Below, one piece after another: positions 8,398 to 15,947 of a stretch of 22,795 bases of DNA. Within the stretch, counting starts at the first letter, position 1; every line of letters begins with the position of its first letter. The notes beneath the pieces are model-generated. The model searched no databases, was not told where the DNA came from, and worked only from the letters and a program-made list of their open reading frames with translations. The position numbers were made by a program, and so were the translations under genes. The stretch comes from DATKMS01 sp041497995. GTDB lineage: Bacteria > Desulfobacterota > Binatia > HRBIN30. The stretch is taken from positions 1 to 22,795 of the forward strand of contig JBGQHM010000068.1 of assembly GCA_041497995.1 (NCBI GenBank). The letters run 5' to 3'.

Positions 8398-9516
8398 GTG
8401 GAAACCGCACCGAGTCTCGACGATCGAGCGCCGGGAGAGCGGCACATCGGGCGTATTCCGTTGCGCAACATCTGGCTCCTGATGCTCTATGCCTCTGACA
8501 TCGCGCGTTTCACGGGGCGCTTTGACGCGCTAGTCGAGGAGGACCTCGATGATCTCCCGGACCTCGTGGGGCGGCTTCTGTCGCGAGAGGTCGAGCGGCG
8601 GATGCGACGGAACCTTTCCCGAGGCTATCGGCACCGTGAGGCGGTGCTGACCCGCGTGCGCGGCCGAATCGACCTGCTCGCCACCACCACCGAACGGCTT
8701 CTCGACCGTGGGGAGATCGCCTGTCGGTTCGACGAGAACACCCTCGACACGCCGCGCAGCCGGTTCGTCCGGGCAGCGCTTGAACGCATCGCGCGGCTCG
8801 TCACGAACCGCGACCTCGCGCATCGTTGTCGCAGCTTGGCCGGTGATCTCGGCCGGGCCGGCGTCTCCGGCCTTCCGCCCTCGCGCGCCGATCTCGCGAA
8901 GGATCAAATGGGCCGCAACGATGTCGAGGACCGGTTCATGCTGGCACTCGCAAGGCTCGCCTTCGATCTCGCGCTGCCGACTGAAGAAGCGGGAGCGACA
9001 CCCCTCACCACGCCCGATCGGGACGAGCATTGGGTACGCCGGCTCTTCGAGAAGGCGGTGGCAGGGTTCTATGCGGTGGAGCTAAAGGGCTGGAGGGTTC
9101 ACGCCGGCGAGAAGCTGCATTGGCAGGTGACTGCGGCCTCGGACGGGATCAATGCAATCCTTCCCACCATGAGAACCGACATCATCCTCGATGCGCCCGA
9201 CGGTCGCCGCATCGTGATCGACACCAAGTTCACCGCAATCGTCAGTAAGGGCTGGTATCGCGACGAGAGCCTGAAGCCCGTATATCTGTACCAGATATAC
9301 GCCTATCTGCGTTCCCAGGAACGGCAGGACGATACGACTTCCCCCTGGAACAATGCGGCTGGCATGCTCCTTCATCCGGCGATCGAAAAGGGCTTCGATG
9401 AGACCGTGACGATTCAGGGGCATCAGCTTAGGTTCGTCACCGTAGATCTGTCGGAGCGGCCTCAAGCGATCCGACGTGTCCTACGGGAGATCGTGCAAGC
9501 GAGACAGTGGCAGTAA
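8398..9516 (+). CDS. mcrC: McrC-like nuclease of a McrBC restriction system
   Basis: Nuclease subunit recruited by McrB to cut DNA carrying modified bases, 372 residues, close to the usual McrC size. The start is GTG at 8398, one base after the mcrB stop. The N-terminal part (HIGRIPLRNIWLLMLYASDI) matches the McrC core. The C-terminal PD-(D/E)xK nuclease is visible as MRTDIIL with Asp261, then IVIDTKF with Asp275 and Lys277, followed by YQIYAYL, typical of the fold. The catalytic site is complete, so the system looks intact. The stop codon lies four bases from the DR2 moxR-end remnant, at the right edge of module A. Confidence 0.9.
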   Translation: METAPSLDDRAPGERHIGRIPLRNIWLLMLYASDIARFTGRFDALVEEDLDDLPDLVGRLLSREVERRMRRNLSRGYRHREAVLTRVRGRIDLLATTTERLLDRGEIACRFDENTLDTPRSRFVRAALERIARLVTNRDLAHRCRSLAGDLGRAGVSGLPPSRADLAKDQMGRNDVEDRFMLALARLAFDLALPTEEAGATPLTTPDRDEHWVRRLFEKAVAGFYAVELKGWRVHAGEKLHWQVTAASDGINAILPTMRTDIILDAPDGRRIVIDTKFTAIVSKGWYRDESLKPVYLYQIYAYLRSQERQDDTTSPWNNAAGMLLHPAIEKGFDETVTIQGHQLRFVTVDLSERPQAIRRVLREIVQARQWQ

Positions 9517-9520
9517 GGTT

Positions 9521-9635
9521 CTACTGATTGAACCGCGGCCCCAGAACCGCCCACCTCGCCGGATAGCGGCCGCCTTGCGTGTCGTACCTGCTGAGGGCGT
9601 CGACGTCCTGCTCCTTCCTCAGGAGCGCGCCGATG
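9521..9635 (-). repeat. DR2: 115-bp remnant of a moxR 3' end
   Basis: 105 of 115 bases match 13420-13534, the last ~38 codons of moxR, in the same orientation. The minus-strand reading IGALLRKEQDVDALSRYDTQ then GGRYPARWAVLGPRFNQ and a stop corresponds to IGALLKKEQDVDALGKYDAQ then GGRYPATWADLGPRFNQ in the intact gene. Most differences are silent or conservative, so the fragment derives from a functional but diverged moxR. Similarity ends at 9635. It separates module A from module B. Confidence 0.92.
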
Positions 9636-9639
9636 CGTG

Positions 9640-9734
9640 GGGACGTAGGTCGCGGTAGGTGCGACATCGCGAGTCCTTTTCGCGAGCCGTCGGCTCCGAC
9701 CGTCTCGTTCCGCAACTCCCGCAACCTACGTCCC
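9640..9734. repeat. 11-bp inverted repeat enclosing a structured 95-bp segment
   Basis: GGGACGTAGGT (9640-9650) and ACCTACGTCCC (9724-9734) are perfect inverted repeats starting four bases after DR2. Inside are two TCGCGA palindromes and a GTCGG/CCGAC hairpin. It could be a folded RNA or the end of a mobile element. It does not fit a tRNA, since there is no T-arm consensus. Confidence 0.45.
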
Positions 9735-9774
9735 AACGCTCCTGTACTGCCACCAGCCCCATCCGAGTATGGAC

Positions 9775-10023
9775 CTACGCGACCTTAAGTTGCCGCACGG
9801 GTACTTCGACCGTCCTTCGTGCTCTTGCCTGAGAGTTCGCAGTGCGTTCCATTGCCTTTACCACCGTGGCTTTGAAATACCGCTCGCCGCATGTGTCGCA
9901 CACACCGGCAGGGACGTTTTCAATAATGGCCAGCAGTTCATGCCCCCAACGATAGTCAACGACTACGCGCTGCTCGGCGACCGTTCCCCCGCAGAAGTGG
10001 CACCTATTGTAACGCTTTCTCAC
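9775..10023 (-). CDS. YgiT-type zinc-finger antitoxin
   Basis: Small protein of 82 residues with the two CxxC knuckles of the MqsA/YgiT N-terminal zinc domain: Cys8-Cys11 in CHFCGG and Cys42-Cys45 in CDTCGERYF, with the conserved VPAGVC before the second pair. The usual helix-turn-helix is absent; only a short Arg-rich tail follows, so it may not bind DNA by itself. The start is GTG at 10023, because GTGA overlaps the toxin stop by four bases and a GGAGGA lies five bases upstream; an ATG at 10056 would force a 37-base overlap. Such proteins are typically encoded with DUF4258 or MqsR-like toxins, as here. Antitoxin role is inferred from this pairing. Confidence 0.85.
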   Translation of the reverse strand: MRKRYNRCHFCGGTVAEQRVVVDYRWGHELLAIIENVPAGVCDTCGERYFKATVVKAMERTANSQARARRTVEVPVRQLKVA

Positions 10024-10349
10024 GGCTTCCTCCGTAGTCGAAAACCCGCGTCCCATTTCTCGGGGCGCAGGCTGGGATCATACACCGTAATGAGAAGCAG
10101 CTCACGCGGATCATCTTTGATCGCGCAAACGGTGTGTACGGGTCGGGTGTCGACAAAACCGAGTGCCAGGCAACTGTGCCCGCGTGGATCCTCAGGGTAG
10201 TCCTCGATCAAATCGCAGTTCCGTAGAGCCGTTTCCAACTCAGCGGTGTGGATCCTGTCGGCCTGACGCTCCCGCTCCGCATGGCCCGTCAGGGTGTATC
10301 GGCCTGCTTGCGCCAGCGACCGTATAGCTGCCGTAGTCGGAGCCGCCAC
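10020..10349 (-). CDS. DUF4258-type putative toxin
   Basis: Protein of 109 residues matching the DUF4258 pattern: TLTGHAERERQ with His23 near the N-terminus, IEDYPEDPRGHSCLALGF in the middle and LLITVYDPSLRPEKWDAGFR at the end. The family has a RelE/BECR-like fold and is often paired with YgiT-type antitoxins; ribonuclease activity is inferred. The GTG at 10349 is preferred because AAGGG lies five bases upstream and the family's conserved region starts there; the frame is open to a TTG at 10421. The toxin precedes its antitoxin, the order known for MqsRA, with translational coupling at GTGA. It lies 82 bases downstream of the primase-helicase stop on the same strand and may be co-transcribed. 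Confidence 0.8.
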   Translation of the reverse strand: MAAPTTAAIRSLAQAGRYTLTGHAERERQADRIHTAELETALRNCDLIEDYPEDPRGHSCLALGFVDTRPVHTVCAIKDDPRELLLITVYDPSLRPEKWDAGFRLRRKP

Positions 10350-10430
10350 GAAAGCCCTTGGATCAGGTTTGCCGCCCACACACAAGACGCGCCGCGCTGA
10401 GCTCGAGAAGCGGCCGCTCAAGTGTAGTCG

Positions 10431-12932
10431 TCAAATCCCAAGAAACGCTTCGTCATCCCGCTCGACCACGGGTTCATCCCGTGCTCCCTCGTATCCCGGT
10501 GGCACCGCCGCCTGCTTGTACTCGATCGCGCGGTAGCCGCGCAGGCGCTTTCCGAACATGCGGGCAAGCATGGGTACCTGTCGATCGACATAGTCGAAGA
10601 TCCGCACCTCCTGCTTGCCCTCATGCGACCGGTGCAGCCGGCCGGCGTACTGCAGCAGCGTGCCCTTCCACGACACCGGCAGAGTGAGAAAGAGCGTGTC
10701 CAGCCGCGCGTCGTCGAACCCCTCACCGACGTATCGCCCGGTGGCCAGCACGAGCCTCTCTTCGTTCCGTGGAATTGCGGCGATGCGCTCCCTCACCTCG
10801 CGCCTCTGCTTCGCGCCCATGCCGCCTCGCAGGACCACGAGGTTCCGCGCGGCGGGACGTAGCTGCGCCTCGAAGTACTCGAGATGGTCCTTCCGTTCAG
10901 TGAGCAGGATCGGCGACCGCCCTTCTTCGAGTGCGTTGAGCACGTCATTGACGATGAGCTGGTTTCGCGACTCGTCAGCAACAAGCGCTCGATAGAGATC
11001 CTGAATGGGCGTCTGGCGCTCTTCGCCAGCAAGGCGGAACCGCGTTTCCCGGACAATCAAGCGGCGCGCGAACGGACGTCGTGCGGTTTGGTTCTTGGGA
11101 TCGATGGCGAAGCGCACCGGCCCCAGCTGCATCTCGATGATCGGATGATGCCCGTCGCGCCGCTGTAGGGTGGCGGTCAGACCGGTCACGTACTTGGCTT
11201 TGACGTTGGACAGCACGCGTTCAAACGAGACCGCTGGGACGTGGTGACACTCGTCCACGATCACGTGCCCGTAAGTGGCGACGATGTCGTTCACCGCGTC
11301 GCCGCGCACGAGGCTTTGCAGCATGGCGACATCGAGGTAGCCGTTGATCTTGCGCTTCCCGCCTCCGATTCGGCCAATCGCTTTCGCGTCAATGCCGAGG
11401 AACATGGAGAGCTGGGCCACCCATTGGTCGAGTAGCGGTTGGCGATGCACGAGGACAAGGGTGCTGCGGGCACGCTCAGCCACCAGGTACGTTCCGACGA
11501 CGGTCTTCCCGACTCCCGGTGGGGCGACGAACACCCCCGTATCGTGAGCGAGGAGCGCGCTGGCTGCACCCTGTTGCATGGCGGTCAACTGACCATGGAA
11601 ACGAACCTCCAAGCGATCGCCCGCAATTCGCTGGTCTTCCATGACCAAGGCCACGCCGTATTCGTGCAGGAGACCTTCGAGGTCGGCGAGGCAGCCGCGC
11701 GGGAGGGCGATGTGCTCCGGGAACTCCTCCGCGCAGGCGATCACGCGCGGCGTCAGCGCTGTCGACAGGCGCATGCTCTGCTTCTTGTAGAACTCCGGAT
11801 TCTGAAACGCGGCCAGCCGCTTGATCTGGTTGATCAGCGCCGGGGGCAACCCGGCCTTCTCGAGGAAGATCCGCTGCGCGAGCACGATTCGTACGGCCGT
11901 CGGAAGGGCTTCAGTAAGGACAGGGTGTCTCGGCGTTCCCGACGGAGAGCGGGTCCATGGCACTCGGTTCTCCTCGTCGTCACCAAGATCGGCACTGCGG
12001 ATCCCGATCACCTGTCCCTTCCTCGTTGCCTCGGCAGCGATGCGCTCGACCGTTGCGTGCGCGATACGGTCGATCCTGGCGAGGTATGCCCACTGATCTG
12101 CATGCGGGTTGAACTGATCATCCAGGAAGACCGTATTGCCCTGCTGTCGAGCCTCGTGCTGGAGTGGCAATGCGATCAGGTTACCGAAGCCGCCGCGGGG
12201 CATCGTGTCCTGATTCGGGAAGAGGCGATCATAGGAGTTCATGCTGAGCTCATGGCGTCGAGCCATTGTCTCCGTAATCAGGAAGCAACCCAGCTTGCGG
12301 GCCAAAGCCGCCGGTACCGGCGCGGCAAAGAAGAACCATGCATGCGCACCGTTGCCCGACCGAGATCGTTCAATGCCCACAGAAAGGTGAGCACTCCGGC
12401 AGGTCTGCACAAATGCAGCAACGTCCTCCATCCACGACCGCTTGTCGAAGTCCACAGCGAGGAACCAGCACGTCTCAGCTTCGAGCATCGCGTAGACGCC
12501 GATCACATGCCGTCCTTGCAGGTGATCGACGACGACCTGATCGGTCATTGTGAGAAACGCCTGGTTCGGACATTCCCCGCATTTCACCCGTGGCTTCTCG
12601 CACGCCCCTCGCACCCACTCGTTCGCACAGGCTGGTGCGTATCCCTTCTTACCCGTCCGCGAGTTCTCCCAGAGCTTTGGGTAGACGTCGTCACGCCCTC
12701 GAAAGAGGGAGCGGAAGAGGGCCACCTTCTCTGCCGATGTCATGGAAGAGGACGGATTGCACAACGGAGCAGTGGTCTCTCGCTCCGGCGTTCCGACGTC
12801 GAGTGCTGCGAGCTCGACGCCGAGTCGTTTGAGTCGCGACCGAGTGTCTTCTCGTTCACGATCGAGTGCCGCCAACCGTGCCTCTTCGGCGGAGATTGCG
12901 GCTGCGATTGAATCGCGAGAGCTGGATATCAT
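10431..12932 (-). CDS. Primase-helicase of the TOTE conflict-system AEP type (AEP domain + SF2 helicase)
   Basis: Large DNA-processing protein, 833 residues. Residues ~8-45 form a coiled coil. Residues ~66-300 match an archaeo-eukaryotic primase domain: Cys102, Cys111, Cys118 and Cys121 form a likely zinc site, FLAVDFD supplies catalytic Asp161 and Asp163, and SGNGAHAWFFF carries His197. After a linker, an SF2 helicase follows with Walker A APPGVGKT (470-477), DECHH (560-564), GLTATLQRRDG (584-594) and the late motif QYAGRLHR. Databases label such proteins TOTE conflict system AEP/DEAD-box helicases; they occur on mobile or defence loci and their activity is poorly characterised. Motifs are complete, so it should be active. 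It is the main gene of module B, and a homologous C-terminal stub lies at 6265-6468. A role in element replication or anti-phage defence is inference. Confidence 0.9.
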   Translation of the reverse strand: MISSSRDSIAAAISAEEARLAALDREREDTRSRLKRLGVELAALDVGTPERETTAPLCNPSSSMTSAEKVALFRSLFRGRDDVYPKLWENSRTGKKGYAPACANEWVRGACEKPRVKCGECPNQAFLTMTDQVVVDHLQGRHVIGVYAMLEAETCWFLAVDFDKRSWMEDVAAFVQTCRSAHLSVGIERSRSGNGAHAWFFFAAPVPAALARKLGCFLITETMARRHELSMNSYDRLFPNQDTMPRGGFGNLIALPLQHEARQQGNTVFLDDQFNPHADQWAYLARIDRIAHATVERIAAEATRKGQVIGIRSADLGDDEENRVPWTRSPSGTPRHPVLTEALPTAVRIVLAQRIFLEKAGLPPALINQIKRLAAFQNPEFYKKQSMRLSTALTPRVIACAEEFPEHIALPRGCLADLEGLLHEYGVALVMEDQRIAGDRLEVRFHGQLTAMQQGAASALLAHDTGVFVAPPGVGKTVVGTYLVAERARSTLVLVHRQPLLDQWVAQLSMFLGIDAKAIGRIGGGKRKINGYLDVAMLQSLVRGDAVNDIVATYGHVIVDECHHVPAVSFERVLSNVKAKYVTGLTATLQRRDGHHPIIEMQLGPVRFAIDPKNQTARRPFARRLIVRETRFRLAGEERQTPIQDLYRALVADESRNQLIVNDVLNALEEGRSPILLTERKDHLEYFEAQLRPAARNLVVLRGGMGAKQRREVRERIAAIPRNEERLVLATGRYVGEGFDDARLDTLFLTLPVSWKGTLLQYAGRLHRSHEGKQEVRIFDYVDRQVPMLARMFGKRLRGYRAIEYKQAAVPPGYEGARDEPVVERDDEAFLGI

Positions 12933-13064
12933 TGTGTGGTCACACCGCGTGCGGCAACCGGTTCTCTATACACCACGCTCGGCGGTTGACGCACGACTGT
13001 CGAATCGAGCCGGTTCCGTTCCCCAGCAGGCGTGGTACGAAGGTTTGCGGAGGGTACAGCGACG
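12933..13064. promoter_or_regulatory. Divergent promoter region with operator-like palindrome
   Basis: Gap between the divergent helicase and the small 13065 gene. GTGTG-GT-CACAC (12934-12945) is an inverted repeat one base from the helicase start, where its Shine-Dalgarno should be; none is seen. TATAGA on the minus strand (12970-12965) could be the helicase -10, with no good -35. A GGAGGG lies 10 bases before the 13065 start. Confidence 0.35.
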
Positions 13065-13419
13065 ATGTCCTACATGCGTGGACGGCACTACCTGTGGCGC
13101 GATGACGCGCGCTTGCACATCTGGGCCGCGGACGGCTACGACGGGTGGGACGATTCTGTGTGGGCAGCTCCACCTGACCAGAATCCCGAGGCTGATGGAG
13201 CGCGGGCGAGCGGGGTGTCCATTCCCATGGCGGTCATCGATGAGTTCGTCGTGGCGCGGATCGCCCAGATGATCGACGAGGGGTTTGTCGCCTCTGCAAT
13301 CGAACGGGCGGCTGCGAAGCACGGGCGCAACTTTAGCTGCCAGCTACTGGCGAGCAACGCTGAGCGCCTCATTGGTGCACTGCAACGGATCGTTCTCGAG
13401 GTCGCGGACGACAGTGAGA

Positions 13420-13430
<11 letters not shown>
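13065..13430 (+). CDS. Hypothetical protein at the island's right edge
   Basis: Protein of 121 residues that I do not recognise. The first ~50 residues are rich in Trp, Asp and Tyr (HYLWRDDARLHIWAADGYDG), followed by a helical second half (IPMAVIDEFVVARIAQMIDEG onward) and an acidic tail. No signal peptide, membrane segment or metal motif is seen. The ATG at 13065 is chosen because of a GGAGGG 10 bases upstream; the frame stays open to 13032. It is transcribed away from the primase-helicase across a shared 132-bp gap, so it could be a partner or regulator of it. Its last codons and stop lie inside the moxR-end repeat, overlapping the convergent moxR stop by 11 bases, so insertion into the repeat supplied its C-terminus. 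Confidence 0.7.
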
Positions 13431-14301
<871 letters not shown>

Positions 14302-14373
14302 GCGTGACTCGTCCCCTCTTGTGTCGGAGTGTGCCCTGCAAAGGAGTATCGTCGTGTCGCCGGGGATTCAAGG

Positions 14374-14575
14374 AGGCCGTCTCAAAATTCGCGCGGCGGG
14401 CATCCGGACGATCAAATCGTCCGGCTGAGTCGCGACAAAGCCCACCAAGGGGGCTCCAAATGCAGGTCAGACGGCCGCGGCCAGCCCCTTTAGCGGGCTT
14501 CGGGTGACTCAGCCGTGGAATTTGATTCCACGGCGGCGGGGCGCCACGAACGGTCGCCAGTCCTGAGACGGCCGC
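14374..14575. mobile_element. Candidate MITE-like palindromic element upstream of moxR
   Basis: A 202-bp segment in the otherwise empty 14302-14658 gap. Terminal inverted repeats GGCCGTCTCA (14375-14384) and TGAGACGGCC (14564-14573) lie just inside TCAAGG copies (14368-14373 and 14576-14581) that could be a 6-bp target duplication. Inside are two perfect hairpins: CCGGACGAT-CAA-ATCGTCCGG (14404-14424) and GCCGTGGAAT-TTG-ATTCCACGGC (14512-14534). The pair GGCTGAGTC (14423-14431)/GACTCAGCC (14506-14514) joins them. No coding frame is convincing. It could instead be a structured RNA. The rest of the gap shows nothing clear. Confidence 0.5.
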
Positions 14576-14658
14576 TCAAGGCCCGCGGCGCGCCGCCTGC
14601 GGTGCTGCTGCTCTTGCATCACGGCCCGCCTCGCTGCCAAATGGCGGCGAGGAGCCCT

Positions 14659-15021
14659 ATGCCAAACCACATTACAACTCCAACGAGGATTGAGGCCGCC
14701 GGCACCCCGCCGAAACTGATCCAGGAGTTCATCGGCCGGGTGAACTCCGGCACGACGGCGCTCAGTATCGCACACATGCGTTCGCCCAGTGGCTGGAGCG
14801 AGCCGCGGCAGCGGCCGGCCTTCCATGAGTACAGCATCGTCCTGAAGGGCATGCTGCGCGTCGAACACGACGGCGGGACGATCGACGTCCACGCCGGACA
14901 AGCGGTCATCGCCGCGCCCGGCGAAGCGGTGTGCTACAGCACGCCGCTGGCGGACGGGGCGGAGTATATCGCGGTATGCCTGCCGGCGTTCTCGCCGGAC
15001 ACGGTGCATCGCGACGAGTAG
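14659..15021 (+). CDS. Cupin-domain protein
   Basis: Small single-domain cupin of 120 residues. The core motif runs from AFHEYSIVLKGMLRVEHDGG (first half, with His and Glu in metal-ligand positions) to VHAGQAVIAAPGEAVCYSTP (second half). Many such proteins bind a metal and act as small isomerases, dioxygenases or ligand sensors; the substrate cannot be read from the sequence. The ATG at 14659 is chosen over an in-frame ATG at 14515 because GAGGAG sits four bases upstream and the earlier 48 codons lie in the palindromic element. No signal peptide. It is separated from the next gene by a repeat-bearing gap. Confidence 0.85.
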   Translation: MPNHITTPTRIEAAGTPPKLIQEFIGRVNSGTTALSIAHMRSPSGWSEPRQRPAFHEYSIVLKGMLRVEHDGGTIDVHAGQAVIAAPGEAVCYSTPLADGAEYIAVCLPAFSPDTVHRDE

Positions 15022-15062
15022 GTGACCGCAGCCGCTGTCGTATGTCGCTGCGGGCGTGAAGC

Positions 15063-15083
15063 ACCCTTCGAGAGCCTCAGGGT
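15063..15083. repeat. REP-like imperfect palindrome
   Basis: ACCCT-tc-GAG-agc-CTC-AGGGT forms an imperfect hairpin 42 bases after the cupin gene. It resembles the short extragenic palindromes built on CCTTCGA/CTCAGG that are common in many proteobacterial genomes. Only one copy is in the window, so repeat status rests on that resemblance. Confidence 0.4.
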
Positions 15084-15212
15084 GAACGGTGAGAAGATAT
15101 CCTTTCTCAAATGAGATGACTCCCAGACCGTTCGTGCTGAGATTCTTACCAGCGCAGACGCGCTGGACGGTTGGGCCAATGAACCCTCCTGCTTCCTGCG
15201 GCCAGGATGGCC

Positions 15213-15243
15213 GCGCTCCCGGGAGCGCAGGCTTCCAGCCTGC
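15213..15243. repeat. Adjacent palindrome and hairpin, REP-like
   Basis: GCGCTCCCGGGAGCGC (15213-15228) is a perfect 16-bp palindrome. It is followed directly by GCAGGCT-TCC-AGCCTGC (15227-15243), a perfect 7-bp hairpin. It lies in the gap before the phosphatidyltransferase gene. No T-run follows, so it is more likely a dispersed extragenic repeat than a terminator. Confidence 0.5.
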
Positions 15244-15297
15244 ATCGTTCATTGGAAGGTTCTCGAAGCACGCCGCCACCGAGACCGGAGTGGCCCC

Positions 15298-15927
15298 ATG
15301 CTCGACACCTTCCTGACCCGCGCAGGCAGCGCATCGGACGATGCGCTCTCCGCGGTCGCGCGCGGGCTGCACCGCGCCGGGGTCACGCCCAATGGGGTCA
15401 CGTGCGCTGCGCTCGCAAGCGGGCTCGTTGCCGCGGTGCTGTTCTACATCGATCACGGTTGGTGGGCGTATACAGTGGTCCTGCTCTCCGGTCTTCTCGA
15501 CGCCGTCGACGGTCGGGTGGCGCGTCTGGGGCCGGGACCTACTCCGTGGGGTGGCGTTCTCGATCTCATCTGCGACCGTGTCGTCGAGGCATCCATCCTG
15601 TTGGGCGTCGCCGTGCCACATTCGAACTGGCACCTGCCGGCACTCGTCGTGGCGGCAACGTGGTACGTCAACATCTCCGTCTTCCTCGCGGTCGGCGCCG
15701 CGAGTGACAAGGTCTCCGTGAAGGTTATCGACTACCCGCCCGGGCTGCTCGAACGGAGTGAGCTGCTGATCTTCGCCTTCATCGTGGTCGCTTTCCCCGT
15801 CCTCGTCCCGGCCGTGGCGTACCTCTACGCCGGGCTCGAGGTGGTCACCGCCGGGCAGCGCTTCCGATACGGCCGGCGCATGCTGCGCGCACAGATGACC
15901 CCGCCGTCTGCAAGTGCTATCCACTAG
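15298..15927 (+). CDS. CDP-alcohol phosphatidyltransferase family protein
   Basis: Integral membrane enzyme of 209 residues that transfers a phosphatidyl or similar group from a CDP-activated donor to an alcohol, as in phospholipid or phosphoinositol synthesis. The full signature is present: Asp71-Gly72-x2-Ala75-Arg76-x8-Gly85-x3-Asp89-x3-Asp93, within LLDAVDGRVARLG and GGVLDLICDR. Hydrophobic segments near 35-50, 57-68, 95-107, 111-125 and 144-165 fit the six-helix fold. The start ATG has a GGAG eight bases upstream. It ends 20 bases before the AidB-like gene and may be co-transcribed with it. The acceptor alcohol cannot be assigned. Confidence 0.9.
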   Translation: MLDTFLTRAGSASDDALSAVARGLHRAGVTPNGVTCAALASGLVAAVLFYIDHGWWAYTVVLLSGLLDAVDGRVARLGPGPTPWGGVLDLICDRVVEASILLGVAVPHSNWHLPALVVAATWYVNISVFLAVGAASDKVSVKVIDYPPGLLERSELLIFAFIVVAFPVLVPAVAYLYAGLEVVTAGQRFRYGRRMLRAQMTPPSASAIH

Positions 15928-15947
15928 ACACTATCCGGAGGTTCTCC

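Noticed and set aside
9640..9734. tRNA with a long variable arm
   Set aside because: Length and closing stem are suggestive, but there is no T-arm consensus, no D-arm, and the 11-bp stem is continuous.
11439..12911. 490-codon plus-strand open frame opposite the primase-helicase
   Set aside because: It mirrors a gene with complete primase and helicase motifs; its own translation shows no domain and is a high-GC shadow.
14509..15924. 471-codon minus-strand open frame opposite the cupin and phosphatidyltransferase genes
   Set aside because: Both plus-strand genes have clear family motifs and ribosome sites; this frame crosses their gap and the palindromic repeats without any recognisable domain.
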